Assembly (NCBI GenBank): GCA_947497945.1
Contig: CANMIP010000022.1
Location: 1 to 64,000, forward strand
Direction of reading: 5' to 3'
Length of the DNA: 64,000 bases
DNA from: an uncultured Tropicimonas sp.
Lineage (GTDB): Bacteria > Pseudomonadota > Alphaproteobacteria > Rhodobacterales > Rhodobacteraceae
The notes beneath the pieces were generated by a model. It worked only from the letters and a program-made list of their open reading frames with translations, ran no database searches and had not been told where the DNA came from. How positions within the stretch are numbered: the first letter of the stretch is position 1; each line of letters starts with the position of its first letter. Of this stretch, positions 47,169 to 56,600 are shown piece by piece. The translations under genes were made by a program, and so were the position numbers.

Positions 47169-47639
47169 ATGAACGAAGACGCCCACCTTCAAAGTGAATC
47201 AACCGACCGCGAGCTCCTTTCCTTTCGTGTCGGTGAACAAGAATACTCCGTCGACATCATGTCGGTCCGAGAAATTCGCGGCTGGACTCGGCCCACCCCC
47301 CTTCCCCACTCTGCCGAGTACGTATGTGGCGTAATAAACCTTCGAGGCACGGTTCTTCCAATCATTGACCTCTCACGCCGCCTGGCAATCAAGGTAGAGG
47401 AAGCCAGCGAACGGAATGTCATCATTGTCGCCCACATTCGTCACCAAACTGTCGGACTTCTCGTTGATGCGGTCTCCGATATATTGGCAATTCCAGAATC
47501 GGAAATGCAACCACCGCCCGACACTGCGTCGGACCACGAACGCGGCTTTGTAAAATCTCTAACCATCGTTGACGGCCGTATGCTTAGAATTCTTGACCTC
47601 GAATCCGTCCTACCGGACCAAAGGCAGGACGCTGCATGA
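47169..47639 (+). CDS. cheW: Chemotaxis coupling protein CheW
   Basis: A 156-residue CheW that links receptors to CheA. It has LLSFRVGEQEYSVDIMSVRE, RPTPLPHSAEYVCGVINLRG (with the conserved Asn-Leu-Arg-Gly), LPIIDLSRRL and GLLVDAVSDIL. It lies 5 bases after cheA and overlaps cheR by 4 bases. Codon use is AT-richer than in the first che genes. Confidence 0.95.
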   Translation: MNEDAHLQSESTDRELLSFRVGEQEYSVDIMSVREIRGWTRPTPLPHSAEYVCGVINLRGTVLPIIDLSRRLAIKVEEASERNVIIVAHIRHQTVGLLVDAVSDILAIPESEMQPPPDTASDHERGFVKSLTIVDGRMLRILDLESVLPDQRQDAA

Positions 47640-48535
47640 ATAGCGCCCCTACCTTCAATATGCCGAAACCGCCGGTACTCGACCCCCGAAGCATGAGGGA
47701 ATTCGAGGTTCTTGCGACCATCGCAAAAAAAGAAGCCGGCCTGGTAATACCACGTGAAAAAGCACCAATGGTCTTTGCGAGAATCACAAAACGCCTACGT
47801 GCACTTGGTATCTCGGACCGAGGCACGTATTGCAAACTGGTGTCGGCCCCCGAAGGCGCAGAGGAAAGGCGAAACCTTGTTTCCACGCTCACTACTAATG
47901 TAACCAGTTTTTTCCGAGAACAGCACCATTTCGACACTTTGGCCCGAGACATAATTCCAACTCTAAGAAAAAGGTTGAAGTCTGGAAAACCGGTGCGCCT
48001 CTGGTCAGCCGGATGTTCCTCGGGTCAGGAGCCCTACTCGATTGCAATGGTAATCTTGGAACACTTCGAAAACGCCAGCAGCCAGGACATTCGAATTCTC
48101 GCCACAGACATCGACCCGAACGTACTGCAGGTCGCCAAGTCCGGAACCTACGATGAAAAACAGATCTCTTCCATTTCCCCCGAGCGACGAGCGCGTTTCT
48201 TTCGGCCGTCCCGCCATGAAAATACCAGCAACGAGTCGTTTCGGGCTTGCGACGCAGTCAAAGAACTAGTGTCGTTTCGCGAACTGAATCTGCTCGGAAA
48301 GTGGCCTTTCAAGGGTCAGTTTGACGTCATTTTCTGTCGAAACGTAGTTATTTACTTCGATAGAGAGGCGCAAAACTCTCTGTGGAGGAGATTCCAAATG
48401 CACACTCGAGATGGCGGATATCTCTTCCTAGGTCACTCAGAGCGTATGGACGAGTCTTGCTTGGACGAGTTCTCCCCATGTGGAACTACTACATATCGTC
48501 GAACGGCCACCGAACGCACCGGAAAGGAAATATAG
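47636..48535 (+). CDS. cheR: Chemoreceptor methyltransferase CheR
   Basis: A 299-residue SAM-dependent methyltransferase that methylates glutamates of chemoreceptors. The N-terminal helical domain (residues about 20-85) precedes the catalytic domain with VTSFFREQHHF, WSAGCSSGQEPYSIAM (SAM site), ATDIDPNVLQVA, and DVIFCRNVVIYFD. Catalytically complete. The next gene, cheY, starts one base after its stop; the methylesterase CheB usually expected here is missing. Confidence 0.95.
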   Translation: MNSAPTFNMPKPPVLDPRSMREFEVLATIAKKEAGLVIPREKAPMVFARITKRLRALGISDRGTYCKLVSAPEGAEERRNLVSTLTTNVTSFFREQHHFDTLARDIIPTLRKRLKSGKPVRLWSAGCSSGQEPYSIAMVILEHFENASSQDIRILATDIDPNVLQVAKSGTYDEKQISSISPERRARFFRPSRHENTSNESFRACDAVKELVSFRELNLLGKWPFKGQFDVIFCRNVVIYFDREAQNSLWRRFQMHTRDGGYLFLGHSERMDESCLDEFSPCGTTTYRRTATERTGKEI

Positions 48536-48536
48536 C

Positions 48537-48923
48537 TTGGCACTCAGAGATTTGCTTCACGTCTTCGTTGTGGATGACATGTCCACAAGCCGGGGATTGA
48601 TTCTTCAAGCTTTGGACGGTTTCGGGGTACGCAATGTTCGTCATTCAGTTGACGCACCATCAGCCTTGGCTGCTCTCGCATCCAAACCCGCACATCTTGT
48701 CATTTCCGACTACAATATGCCTGGGATGGACGGGCTCAGCTTTTTGCAGGCTCTCCGCAAGGATCCAACGCTTAAGGCGGTCGGTTTCATTTTGATAACA
48801 GGAAGAGCAGAAAGGTCAATAATTGAGAAGGGTCAGCAACTCGGAATGAATAATTTTATTGCAAAACCATTTTCTCCTACCGATTTGCAAAAATGCATTG
48901 AAGCCGTCGTTGGCCGATTGTAA
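48537..48923 (+). CDS. Second chemotaxis response regulator (CheY2-type)
   Basis: A 128-residue receiver domain starting MALRDLLHVFVVDDMSTSRG. The start is a TTG at 48537 with AAAGGA 10 bases upstream; the frame is open further up only inside cheR. Pocket Asp13/Asp14, phospho-site Asp58 (ISDYNMPGMDG) and Lys in FIAKPFSP are present. This is the CheY paralogue found near the end of alphaproteobacterial che operons, usually before cheD. Here it is the last gene before IS remains, and its DNA is very AT-rich. Confidence 0.9.
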   Translation: MALRDLLHVFVVDDMSTSRGLILQALDGFGVRNVRHSVDAPSALAALASKPAHLVISDYNMPGMDGLSFLQALRKDPTLKAVGFILITGRAERSIIEKGQQLGMNNFIAKPFSPTDLQKCIEAVVGRL

Positions 48924-49130
48924 ATTCGGAAATCTTTTCGACCGATGGATTGTGATCAGTTAGAAATCCATTTCTTCTGATTTTCTCAATCGGTTGAAAT
49001 CTCCCGTCGCTTTAAGTCTTGAGTGTTATTTCCGTTTCACAAATCGTATGATTGTCGGACTTTCTTTTTCCTCGATCGAACTGGCGTTTTTGCACAGAGG
49101 CTGTGAAGGAGTCACTTTCCGGATGGCGCA
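48924..49130. other. AT-rich spacer between cheY and IS remains
   Basis: About 200 bases of low G+C sequence. No cheD, terminator or promoter is recognisable. It may be residual operon sequence lost when the IS inserted. Confidence 0.45.
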
Positions 49131-49145
49131 GGTTAGGGTTAGGAC

Positions 49146-49946
49146 TCATTCACGTTTCAAGACGGTTGCGGCCAGTGCGATGGCTGACAAGAAGACCTTC
49201 GGGCATCGGTCACATCGCGTTGCTACACGGCGCCAGTCCTTGTGCCTTCCGAACATGATCTCGATGCGATTACGGCGTTTGTAACGACGTTTGTCGTTTT
49301 TGACGGCGACCTTGCGCTGCTTTCGTTCTGGGATACATGGACGTATCCCTTTGTCTTCCAACGCTTCTCTGAATCAGTCGGCGTCATAGTCACGGTCACC
49401 GAGCAGCCAGTCGACATTGGGCATTGGGCATTGGGCATTGGGCATTGGGCATTGGGCATTGGGCATGCTGCTCAGCAACGCTCGTGCTCCAATGCAATCA
49501 CTGACTTGGCCGGCGGTAACGAACAGGTTGAGCGGTCGGCCCTGGCTATCGCAGATGGGGCTCAGTTTCGTGTTCAAGCCACCCTTGGTTCGGCCAATCA
49601 GGCTTCCACGCCCCCCTTTTTGACACCAGGACTGGACGCCGTTCGGTGCGCTTTCTGGAATTTGGCATCGATCATCAGGGTTTTGTTTTCCCCGTGTTGT
49701 GCCGCCAGACCTACCATATTCCACGCAAGCCGCCCCCCTGTCGCTCCACCTCTTCCAGCGATTGTACTGCGTCTTGTGCGGACCGTAGTCCTTTGGTGCG
49801 TCTCACCACCTGAAGCCGTTGCGGTTGATGAAAAGAATCCCACTCAGGACACGCCGATCATCAACACGCGGCTTGCCATGGGACTTGGGGAAGTAGGCGT
49901 CAAGTCGCGCCATCTGCGCGTCCGTCAGCGAGAAGTGATCAGACAT
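49146..49946 (-). pseudogene. IS5-family (IS427-like group) transposase, multiply broken
   Basis: The reading starts at 49946 (MSDHFSLTDAQMARLDAYFP) and continues GKPRVDDRRVLSGILFINRN. It meets a TGA at 49803-49805 after NGFRW, where intact relatives usually continue with a Cys. It resumes with DAPKDYGPHKTQYNRWKRW. Two frameshifts follow, each at a run of six G (near 49735 and 49617), around the segment NKTLMIDAKFQKAHRTAS; then GSLIGRTKGGLNTKL, WLLGDRDYDAD and RYKRRNRIEIMFGR. DDE positions are present, but the gene cannot make a full protein. A tandem repeat adds 14 residues near the centre. Confidence 0.88.
49415..49463. repeat. Seven tandem copies of a 7-bp unit inside the transposase
   Basis: The unit CATTGGG is repeated seven times without error, followed by CAT. 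Read on the minus strand, three units encode MPNAQCP, so six extra units add 42 bases, or 14 residues, without shifting frame. Intact relatives seem to have one unit (MPNVDWLL). This is slipped-strand expansion. Confidence 0.9.
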
Positions 49947-50039
49947 GTTCACCGCACGTTTTCGAGCCGTGAGTCACGCAACCCAACGGATATCAATGGG
50001 TACTGACCTTAGGTAGACGTCATGCCGAAGCCTTCCTCT

Positions 50040-51066
50040 CCCCGCAATCGCCCATCGAACTGGTCGACGTATCGTTCCGAGACGGCGCCATTGGTTCATG
50101 CTCAGTGGCGAGGGAGTCACTTCGAAAGCGGGGAGCGCCGATGGTTTGGTTCGACCGTGTCATGCGTGGTTCGCGGATCGCTGCGGCAAGCGCGGACGCC
50201 CCGAGGCATTCCCTGAATGAGGAGGATCAGGAAACCGTCCGACGGACGGTTTCCCGACAAATGCCATCCAGTTCTGCCTAGGCGTAAAGGTGCTGTTCGG
50301 CCTGCCGATTGCGGCAAAATGCTGGGGACGGTCGACAGCTTGCTAGAGATGGTGGAACTTGATTGGCCGGTCCTGACTTCAGCAAGCTTTGTCGGCGGCA
50401 AAGAGCCTTTTATGTCAGGCCCTCTGTCGCCGTGTAGATCGACTGCTGAAACTGCTGGTGAAGGTGCGGGGATCAAGTTCCTGGGCGACCGAGAAAGCCA
50501 GGTTCGAAAACATGGAACCATTCGAAGGCGTCATCCCTTGCCCGGAAGCCGACTGCATGCATTCGCGAAGAGGAACACAAGGTGCATCCGGCCATGGACA
50601 TCACGACCTCTGATGTCCGTTCGGTGGAGTTCACGACCAACCGCGCAGTGGACAGCCTCGTTCTGCTGGATCTGCTCGACGAGATCACCGAGGACGAGCA
50701 GACCGGCTCCGTGACTGCGGACGGTGCCTCCGATACGCGCGGGTGTCATGTCGCGATTACTGCCCGAAAGGCAGAAGCAATCGTTCCAGTGTGCCGGAAC
50801 CGATTATGGAAGGATGATGGTACCGCAGACAGAGCCCGCAACGTGATACTCCACGCGTCGCAACGCTTCGGCAGGTCGGTCTGGAATCGATGGAGCGGAT
50901 ACTACGCCCGAAGCCGTCTCGAAGCCAGGAAGTGATGCTTCAAGGCATTTTCGAACGTATCATTGCATCGGACCTCGACCGACAGACCGCCAAATTCTCC
51001 ATCCGTATCGCTCGTATGAACCGCTTCGCAGCCCTCAGAACGACGGACATCGTTTGCGATGGATGA
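50040..51066 (+). pseudogene. Second IS5-family transposase, heavily decayed
   Basis: Fragments of one transposase can be read in changing plus-strand frames: LRKRGAPMVWFD (about 50115-50150), VKVLFGLPI then MVDSLLEMVELDW (about 50285-50365), GIKFLGDRESQVRKHGTI (about 50470-50525), MDITTSDVRSVEFTTNR with DLLDEITEDEQTGSVTADGA, and finally ERIIASDLDRQTAKFSIRIA ending at a TGA (51064-51066). At least four frameshifts are needed, so it is dead. It belongs to a different IS5 subgroup from the upstream element. Boundaries are approximate. Confidence 0.8.
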
Positions 51067-51171
51067 CCCTGCCAGGGAAAGGGCAAAGTCGCATTCAGCC
51101 CGAGTTACGCAAAACGCCCTGCTCAGCAAATCTTGGTCCTTGGGGCGGATCAGACAGCAATAGAGTAGCGC

Positions 51172-51201
51172 AAAAAACCCTGCGGCGGAACCGCAGGGTT
51201 T
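51172..51201 (-). terminator. Rho-independent terminator of rplM-rpsI
   Basis: An 11-bp stem (51175-51185 with 51191-51201), loop of 5, is followed on the minus strand by a run of T (51172-51177 region). It lies 62 bases after the rpsI stop. It is the classic shape and is well placed. Confidence 0.9.
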
Positions 51202-51262
51202 CGAATTTGCATCGATGAGCGCCCAAAAGGCCTTCCCATCGCGCTCCAGACCAGTGCCGAAA

Positions 51263-51751
51263 TCAGCGCTTGGAAAACTGGAAGCTCCGACGTGCCTTGC
51301 GGCGGCCGAACTTCTTCCGCTCGACAACGCGAGAGTCACGGGTCAGGAAGCCGGCAGCCTTGAGCGACGCGCGCAGGGCGGGATCGTAGAGCTGCAGAGC
51401 CTTGGAGATGCCGTGCTTGACCGCACCGGCCTGACCGGACAGACCACCACCCTTGACGGTGGCGACAACGTCGAATTCACCTTCGACGCCGGCAACCTGG
51501 AACGGCTGGTTCAGGATCAGCTGCTGCACGGGACGCGCGAAATAGACCGCGATGTCACGGCCATTCACGGTGACCTTGCCGGAGCCCGGCTTGATCCAGA
51601 CACGGGCAACCGCATCCTTACGCTTGCCGGTGGCATAGGAACGACCCAGCTCATCGCGAACAGGATCACGCGAGATGGCGATTTCTTCGACCGGAACAGT
51701 GCCTTCAGCGACTTCGTTCAGCTCGGCGAGGGATTTGATTTCTTCGACCAT
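51263..51751 (-). CDS. rpsI: 30S ribosomal protein S9
   Basis: A 162-residue S9 with the alphaproteobacterial N-terminal extension (about 30 residues), then [39 protein letters not shown], and the tail ending SFQFSKR, which reaches the ribosomal P-site. It lies 5 bases after rplM. Confidence 0.99.
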   Translation of the reverse strand: MVEEIKSLAELNEVAEGTVPVEEIAISRDPVRDELGRSYATGKRKDAVARVWIKPGSGKVTVNGRDIAVYFARPVQQLILNQPFQVAGVEGEFDVVATVKGGGLSGQAGAVKHGISKALQLYDPALRASLKAAGFLTRDSRVVERKKFGRRKARRSFQFSKR

Positions 51752-51756
51752 TGTCC

Positions 51757-52215
51757 TCAGCTCCGGGTGTTTTTCTTGTTCATTGCTTTGACGTCGAGCA
51801 CTTCAGGCTGCTGGGCCTCATGCGGATGCTCGGTGCCGGCATAGACGCGCAGATTGGTCATCTGCTGACGCGACAGGCGGTTGCCCGGCAGCATGCGCTT
51901 GACGGCCTGGGTCACGACGCGCTCGGGGTACTTGCCCTCGAGGATCTGGCCGGTTGTGCGGGACTTGATGCCGCCCGGGTAGCCGGTGTGCCAGTAGTTG
52001 GGCTTGTTGCGCTTGTTGCCCGTGATCTGCACCTTCTCGGCGTTGATCACGATGACATTGTCGCCCATGTCCATATGCGGGGTGAAGGTGGCTTTGTGCT
52101 TGCCACGCAGGCGGTTGGCGACGATCGAGGCGAGACGGCCCAGCACGACGCCCTCGGCGTCGATGATGATCCATTTCTTTTCGATATCCGCCGGAGTTGC
52201 GGTGTAGGTTTTCAT
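51757..52215 (-). CDS. rplM: 50S ribosomal protein L13
   Basis: A 152-residue L13. It has [55 protein letters not shown] and [11 protein letters not shown]. The start at 52215 ([15 protein letters not shown]) is standard; the frame is open upstream without homology. It is the first gene of the rplM-rpsI operon, behind a consensus promoter. Confidence 0.99.
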   Translation of the reverse strand: MKTYTATPADIEKKWIIIDAEGVVLGRLASIVANRLRGKHKATFTPHMDMGDNVIVINAEKVQITGNKRNKPNYWHTGYPGGIKSRTTGQILEGKYPERVVTQAVKRMLPGNRLSRQQMTNLRVYAGTEHPHEAQQPEVLDVKAMNKKNTRS

Positions 52216-52280
52216 CTTCTTGCTCTTTATTCGGAACATTCGGGGGCGCCCGGAGGCGCCTTGAACCTTTGGATGGGCTG

Positions 52281-52308
52281 GTTCTAAGGATTTGCACAGG
52301 CCAGTCAA
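52281..52308 (-). promoter_or_regulatory. Sigma-70-type promoter of rplM-rpsI
   Basis: On the minus strand TTGACT (52303-52308) is followed after 16 bases by TAGAAC (52281-52286). This predicts a leader of about 60 bases before the rplM ATG. Confidence 0.65.
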
Positions 52309-52377
52309 GAGGCGCTTGACCCGAATTTTCACATTAAATCAACATGTTAAAATTATGGTATTATTATACCCCACATT

Positions 52378-53586
52378 CTAACCCGTTTCCCCTGCCCTGC
52401 GCGCGATCCAACCGTCCAGCCGCCACATTCCCCAGGCCAAAGGAACCGCGATCAGCCCGCCGACCACCCAGGCCAACGGTTCGTCGCCGAAGCTCTCGAA
52501 AAGCTGTGTGTAGAAATGGATACCGGCGAAGGTCAGCGCTGCGTTGAACAGCCCGCGCCGGTTGCCCATCGCCGCCCAGGCAAGCATGGCCGAAAGCGCC
52601 AGCGCCCAGAGGATCGAGTAAGCCTGTTCCGAAATCAGCAACGCCCGGTCTCGGAAGGCGTCCCGCGCGGCCTCGTAGCCGGTGCTGTTGAAACCGCCCT
52701 CTCCGTAGAAATCCTCCCAATGCGGCCCAAGGATCGTCTCGCCCACCACATCGCCCCAGAGCGACCCGACCAGCGCGCAGAGATTGGCCACGACGAAAGC
52801 GAGCATCACCAGGATCATTGCCTGTCGCGCCATCCGAGCGCCGCTGCGCCTCGCCAGGACCAGCAGCATGACGATCAGCAGCCCCATTTGCAGGATCGTC
52901 AGGGTCGGCTCCGGTGAGAAGAAGACATAGGCCGCGTTGAAATACCCTGTCCCCGTGTCGAGCATCTGGGCAAAGGGCACGATCGCCAGCGCCGTAACAA
53001 GGCGGATATCGACCAAGTAGCCGGCGGCATAGATCACCCCGGACGCGTAGAGATAGAACAACGCCCGCGGCAGGCCGGACATCTCGTGCTCCTGCAGCAG
53101 GAGCACAGCGCCAGAGAGATGCGCAGCCACGCCCATCAGGAAGATGGCCCCGAGAATGAACCGCCCTTGCGCCATCGGCCGCACGAACAGCGCCCCGTTC
53201 GCCAGCAAAAGCCCAGCCCCGCCGAAAAGCATGGCCTCTGGTGCAATCGCCGCGTGGTTCTCCAGCAGTTCAACGATGCTGCCACCGATCAGCATCCCCG
53301 CCCCGATCAGGGCCGCCGCATTGCCGAACATCGCGAACATCTCGCCGCCGCGCCGCAGGATCGCCATTCCCCCCGCCAGCGCCAACAGGCCAAAGATCGC
53401 CACCGCCAGAGGATCGGCCAGCCAGAAGATCAACCCGCCCGTCGCCGCGAAGATACCAAGGCACAGGATGGAATTGACGCCGAGCGCCACCATCTCGCGC
53501 CGTGCCCGCCGCTCGATCTCCTGCGCCTGCGCGGCGTCGATGATCCCGTCCCGAAGAAGCTTCTCCGTATCCGCAATCGCCCGCAT
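52378..53586 (-). CDS. DUF2157 domain membrane protein
   Basis: A 402-residue inner-membrane protein. The first 38 residues are a soluble helical segment (LLRDGIIDAAQAQEIERRAR) characteristic of DUF2157, followed by about eleven hydrophobic helices. An extracytoplasmic loop near residue 285 (GPHWEDFYGEGGFNSTGYEA) interrupts them. Function is unknown. It ends at an AT-rich segment upstream of rplM, on the same strand as rne but after the rne terminator. Confidence 0.85.
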   Translation of the reverse strand: MRAIADTEKLLRDGIIDAAQAQEIERRARREMVALGVNSILCLGIFAATGGLIFWLADPLAVAIFGLLALAGGMAILRRGGEMFAMFGNAAALIGAGMLIGGSIVELLENHAAIAPEAMLFGGAGLLLANGALFVRPMAQGRFILGAIFLMGVAAHLSGAVLLLQEHEMSGLPRALFYLYASGVIYAAGYLVDIRLVTALAIVPFAQMLDTGTGYFNAAYVFFSPEPTLTILQMGLLIVMLLVLARRSGARMARQAMILVMLAFVVANLCALVGSLWGDVVGETILGPHWEDFYGEGGFNSTGYEAARDAFRDRALLISEQAYSILWALALSAMLAWAAMGNRRGLFNAALTFAGIHFYTQLFESFGDEPLAWVVGGLIAVPLAWGMWRLDGWIARRAGETG

Positions 53587-53606
53587 TGATGCTCTCCCAA
53601 AACGAA

Positions 53607-53637
53607 GATGGCCCGACCGATATTCGGCCGGGCCATC
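53607..53637 (-). terminator. Terminator of rne
   Basis: Arms 53607-53620 and 53624-53637 pair over 14 bases with one mismatch and a 3-base loop. On the minus strand TTCGTTTT follows. It lies 27 bases after the rne stop. Confidence 0.8.
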
Positions 53638-53663
53638 AGGATTTCAAGTCCCGGACATCGGAG

Positions 53664-56600
53664 CTAGCGGCCGACCGACCACCAGCCGCGCCGCTTGGGC
53701 TTCGGCGGTTCTTCCGGCTTGGGCTCGGGCGCAACTTCCTCCATCGCGACCTTGGCCTCTTCAACCTCGGCAGCCTCGACCGGCTCTTCGGCAGCCGGCT
53801 CCAGCTCTTCCGTCGCCTCGGCAACCGGCTCTGCAACCGGAACGAATTCCTCGGCTTCAGGCGTTTCCGCCGTCTCGACCGGAGTGTCTTCCGTCGGAAC
53901 TTCCTCGGCCTGGGCCTCCTCGGAAACGGTCGCCTCGACAGGCGCCGCCTCTTCCGAAGCGACCTCGGTCTCGACAGCCTCGCTCACGGGCGCCTGCTCC
54001 TCTGCCTCGGAACCTTCGGCAACCGCCGGCGCCTCGGCTTCGGCTGCAGCGGCGCCGCCGGACGCCTCGTCAGCATTCGCTTCGCCCTCGCCTTCGGATT
54101 TCTCCTCCGAGGATTTCGACCGACGGCGCGACCGACGCCGGCGCGACCGACCCGGTTTCTGGGCCTCGTCCGACCCGGCTTCCTCAGCCTCATCGGACCC
54201 GGCGTCGTCCCCTTCGGCCTGCGCCTCATCGGACTCCTCGCCAGCGGACTGGGTCTCATCGCCCTGGTCCTCCTCGGAGCCACCGCCCCGACGACGACGA
54301 CGACGACGGCGCTTCTTCTTCGATCCGCCCTCATCCTCATCGGACGCAACAGCTTCCGGTGTTTCCTCGACAACCGGTTCCTCTTCCTCGAAATCGGGCA
54401 TGTCCGACGTGTCGATGGAGATCACCGGCGTCGACGGCTCCGGAACCCAACGGGTCGCCGTCTTGAACTTCTCGATGGAGAAATCCGGCGGCACAAGGCT
54501 CGGATCAGCCTCGATCCGGACCGAAAGCCCGTAGGTCGCTTCGATATGCGCGATATGCTCGCGCTTCTGGTTCATCAGGAAGTTGCAGATGCCGACAGGC
54601 GCCTTGACCAGCACCTCCTTGGAGCGCCGGCGCCCGCCTTCTTCCTCGAGTTGGCGAATGATCTGCAACCCGATGCTGTCATCGGAGCGCAGCAGGCCGG
54701 TGCCGTGACAGGACGGGCAAGGCTGCGTGGTCGCTTCCAGCATACCCGGACGCAGACGCTGCCGGCTCATCTCCATCAGGCCGAAGCCCGAAATCCGACC
54801 GACCTGGATCCGCGCGCGGTCGGTCTTCAGCTTGTCCTTGAAGCGTTTCTCGACCGCGTTGTTGTTCTTGCGCTCTTCCATGTCGATGAAATCGATCACG
54901 ATCAGGCCGGCAAGGTCACGCAGGCGCAGCTGGCGCGCGACCTCCTCGGCCGCCTCCAGGTTGGTCTTGAGCGCGGTGTCCTCGATCGAGCCTTCTTTCG
55001 TGGCGCGACCGGAGTTCACGTCGATGGCCACCAGCGCCTCGGTCACGCCGATAACGATGTAACCGCCGGACCTGAGCTGCACGACCGGGTTGAACATGCC
55101 GGCGAGATAGCTCTCGACCTGGTAACGCGCGAAAAGCGGCATCGGTTCGGCGTAGGGTTTCACGTTCTTGGCGTGGGACGGCATGATCATCTTCATGAAG
55201 TCCTTGGCCACGCGATAGCCCTCGTCGCCCGCGACGATCACCTCGTCGATCTCGCGATTGTAGAGGTCGCGGATCGAGCGCTTGATGAGGTTGCCCTCTT
55301 CATAGATCGGCGCCGGCGCGATGCTCTTGAGCGTCAGCTCGCGGATCTGCTCCCAGAGCCGCTTGAGATATTCGTAATCCCGCTTGACCTCGGCCTTTGT
55401 CCGCTTGGCGCCCGCCGTGCGGATGATCAGGCCGGCACCCTCCGGCACGTCGATCTCGCTGGCGATCTCCTTGAGCTTCTTGCGGTCGGAGGCATTGGTG
55501 ATCTTGCGCGAGATCCCACCGCCCCGCGCCGTGTTCGGCATCAGCACGCAGTAGCGGCCGGCGAGCGAGAGATAGGTCGTCAGCGCCGCACCCTTGTTGC
55601 CCCGCTCTTCCTTGACCACCTGGACCAGCATAATCTGCCGGACCTTGATGACTTCCTGGATCTTGTAGCGACGCATGCGCGGCTTGCGCGGGCGACGGAT
55701 CTCCTCCTGGACATCCTCCTCGGCAACCGACTCGATGTCGTGACCGGGATGATCCTCATCCTCGTCTTCGTCGTCGGAGCCGGTCTCTTCCCGAGGCGTG
55801 TCCGCAGCATCGGCGGCCTCCGAGAGGCTCTCGTCGGAACCCGTCTCCTCCGCACCGGCCTCGGCCTGCGTATCTTCAACGGCCGCCTCGGGGGCAGCTT
55901 CCTGCGCCGCGCTGTCTTCGGCAGTCACATCGCCAGCTTCGGCTTCGGCTTCGGGAGCCTCGGCATCAGCTTCCGCATCAATCGCCTCATTCTCGGCGGC
56001 CTCGCTGTCGCCCTCGGTCTCCGACGCTTCGGCTACGCCCTCTTCCGTTTCGGCAGACTGCTCCTGCACGGCGGAGGCCTCCTCGGTCACGCCTGACGTC
56101 TCCGCTTCCGGCGCATCCACGTCCGACTCGTCGCCTTCGACAGCTTCAGCGGAGACAACATCTGCCGGGTCGTCCTCAAGCCGGGCCGCAATCGGGCGAA
56201 CCGTCGGTTCCGTCTCGTTACCGTCAGCGACCTCCGCTTCCAGCTCGACACCCTCCGCCTCTTGCTCAGCGGCAGCTTCCGTGGATTGCTCCGCTTCGGC
56301 GACCTCGACGGCTTCGGTGTTTTCCTCTTCAGTCTCGGCAACCGCCACTTCTGCAGCCGCCTCATCCGCGCCTTCGCCCTCGGGAGCGATTTCCTGCGCC
56401 GTGGACGCATCCGTCTCCGCGCCATTCTCGTCGGCAGGCGCAGCGTCGACCGTCTCTTCCGGCGTCTCGTCCGCGACCTCAACCGCATCGGCCGACGCGG
56501 CGGCCCCCTCTTCGCCGTCCTCGATTACCTCGACGGGACTGGCCAGCGCATCCGGATCCACGGACTCATCGCCCAAATCGACGACATCCATCCCCTCGAT

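Larger units (their letters stand above)
49130..50016 (-). mobile_element. Inactive IS5-family element
   Basis: An element of about 0.9 kb with a degenerate transposase on the minus strand. The ends are approximate: left TTAGGACTCATT (49139-49150) and the reverse complement of the right end (AATGGGTACTGACCTT, 49995-50010) look like imperfect inverted repeats. No target duplication could be identified. Confidence 0.7.

Noticed and set aside
49415-49463. Tandem repeats considered as a CRISPR array
   Set aside because: Units are 7 bp with no spacers, and no cas genes are present.
49242-50006. A 254-codon plus-strand frame across the IS
   Set aside because: It stays open only because it is antisense to the broken transposase; its sequence is low quality and resembles nothing.
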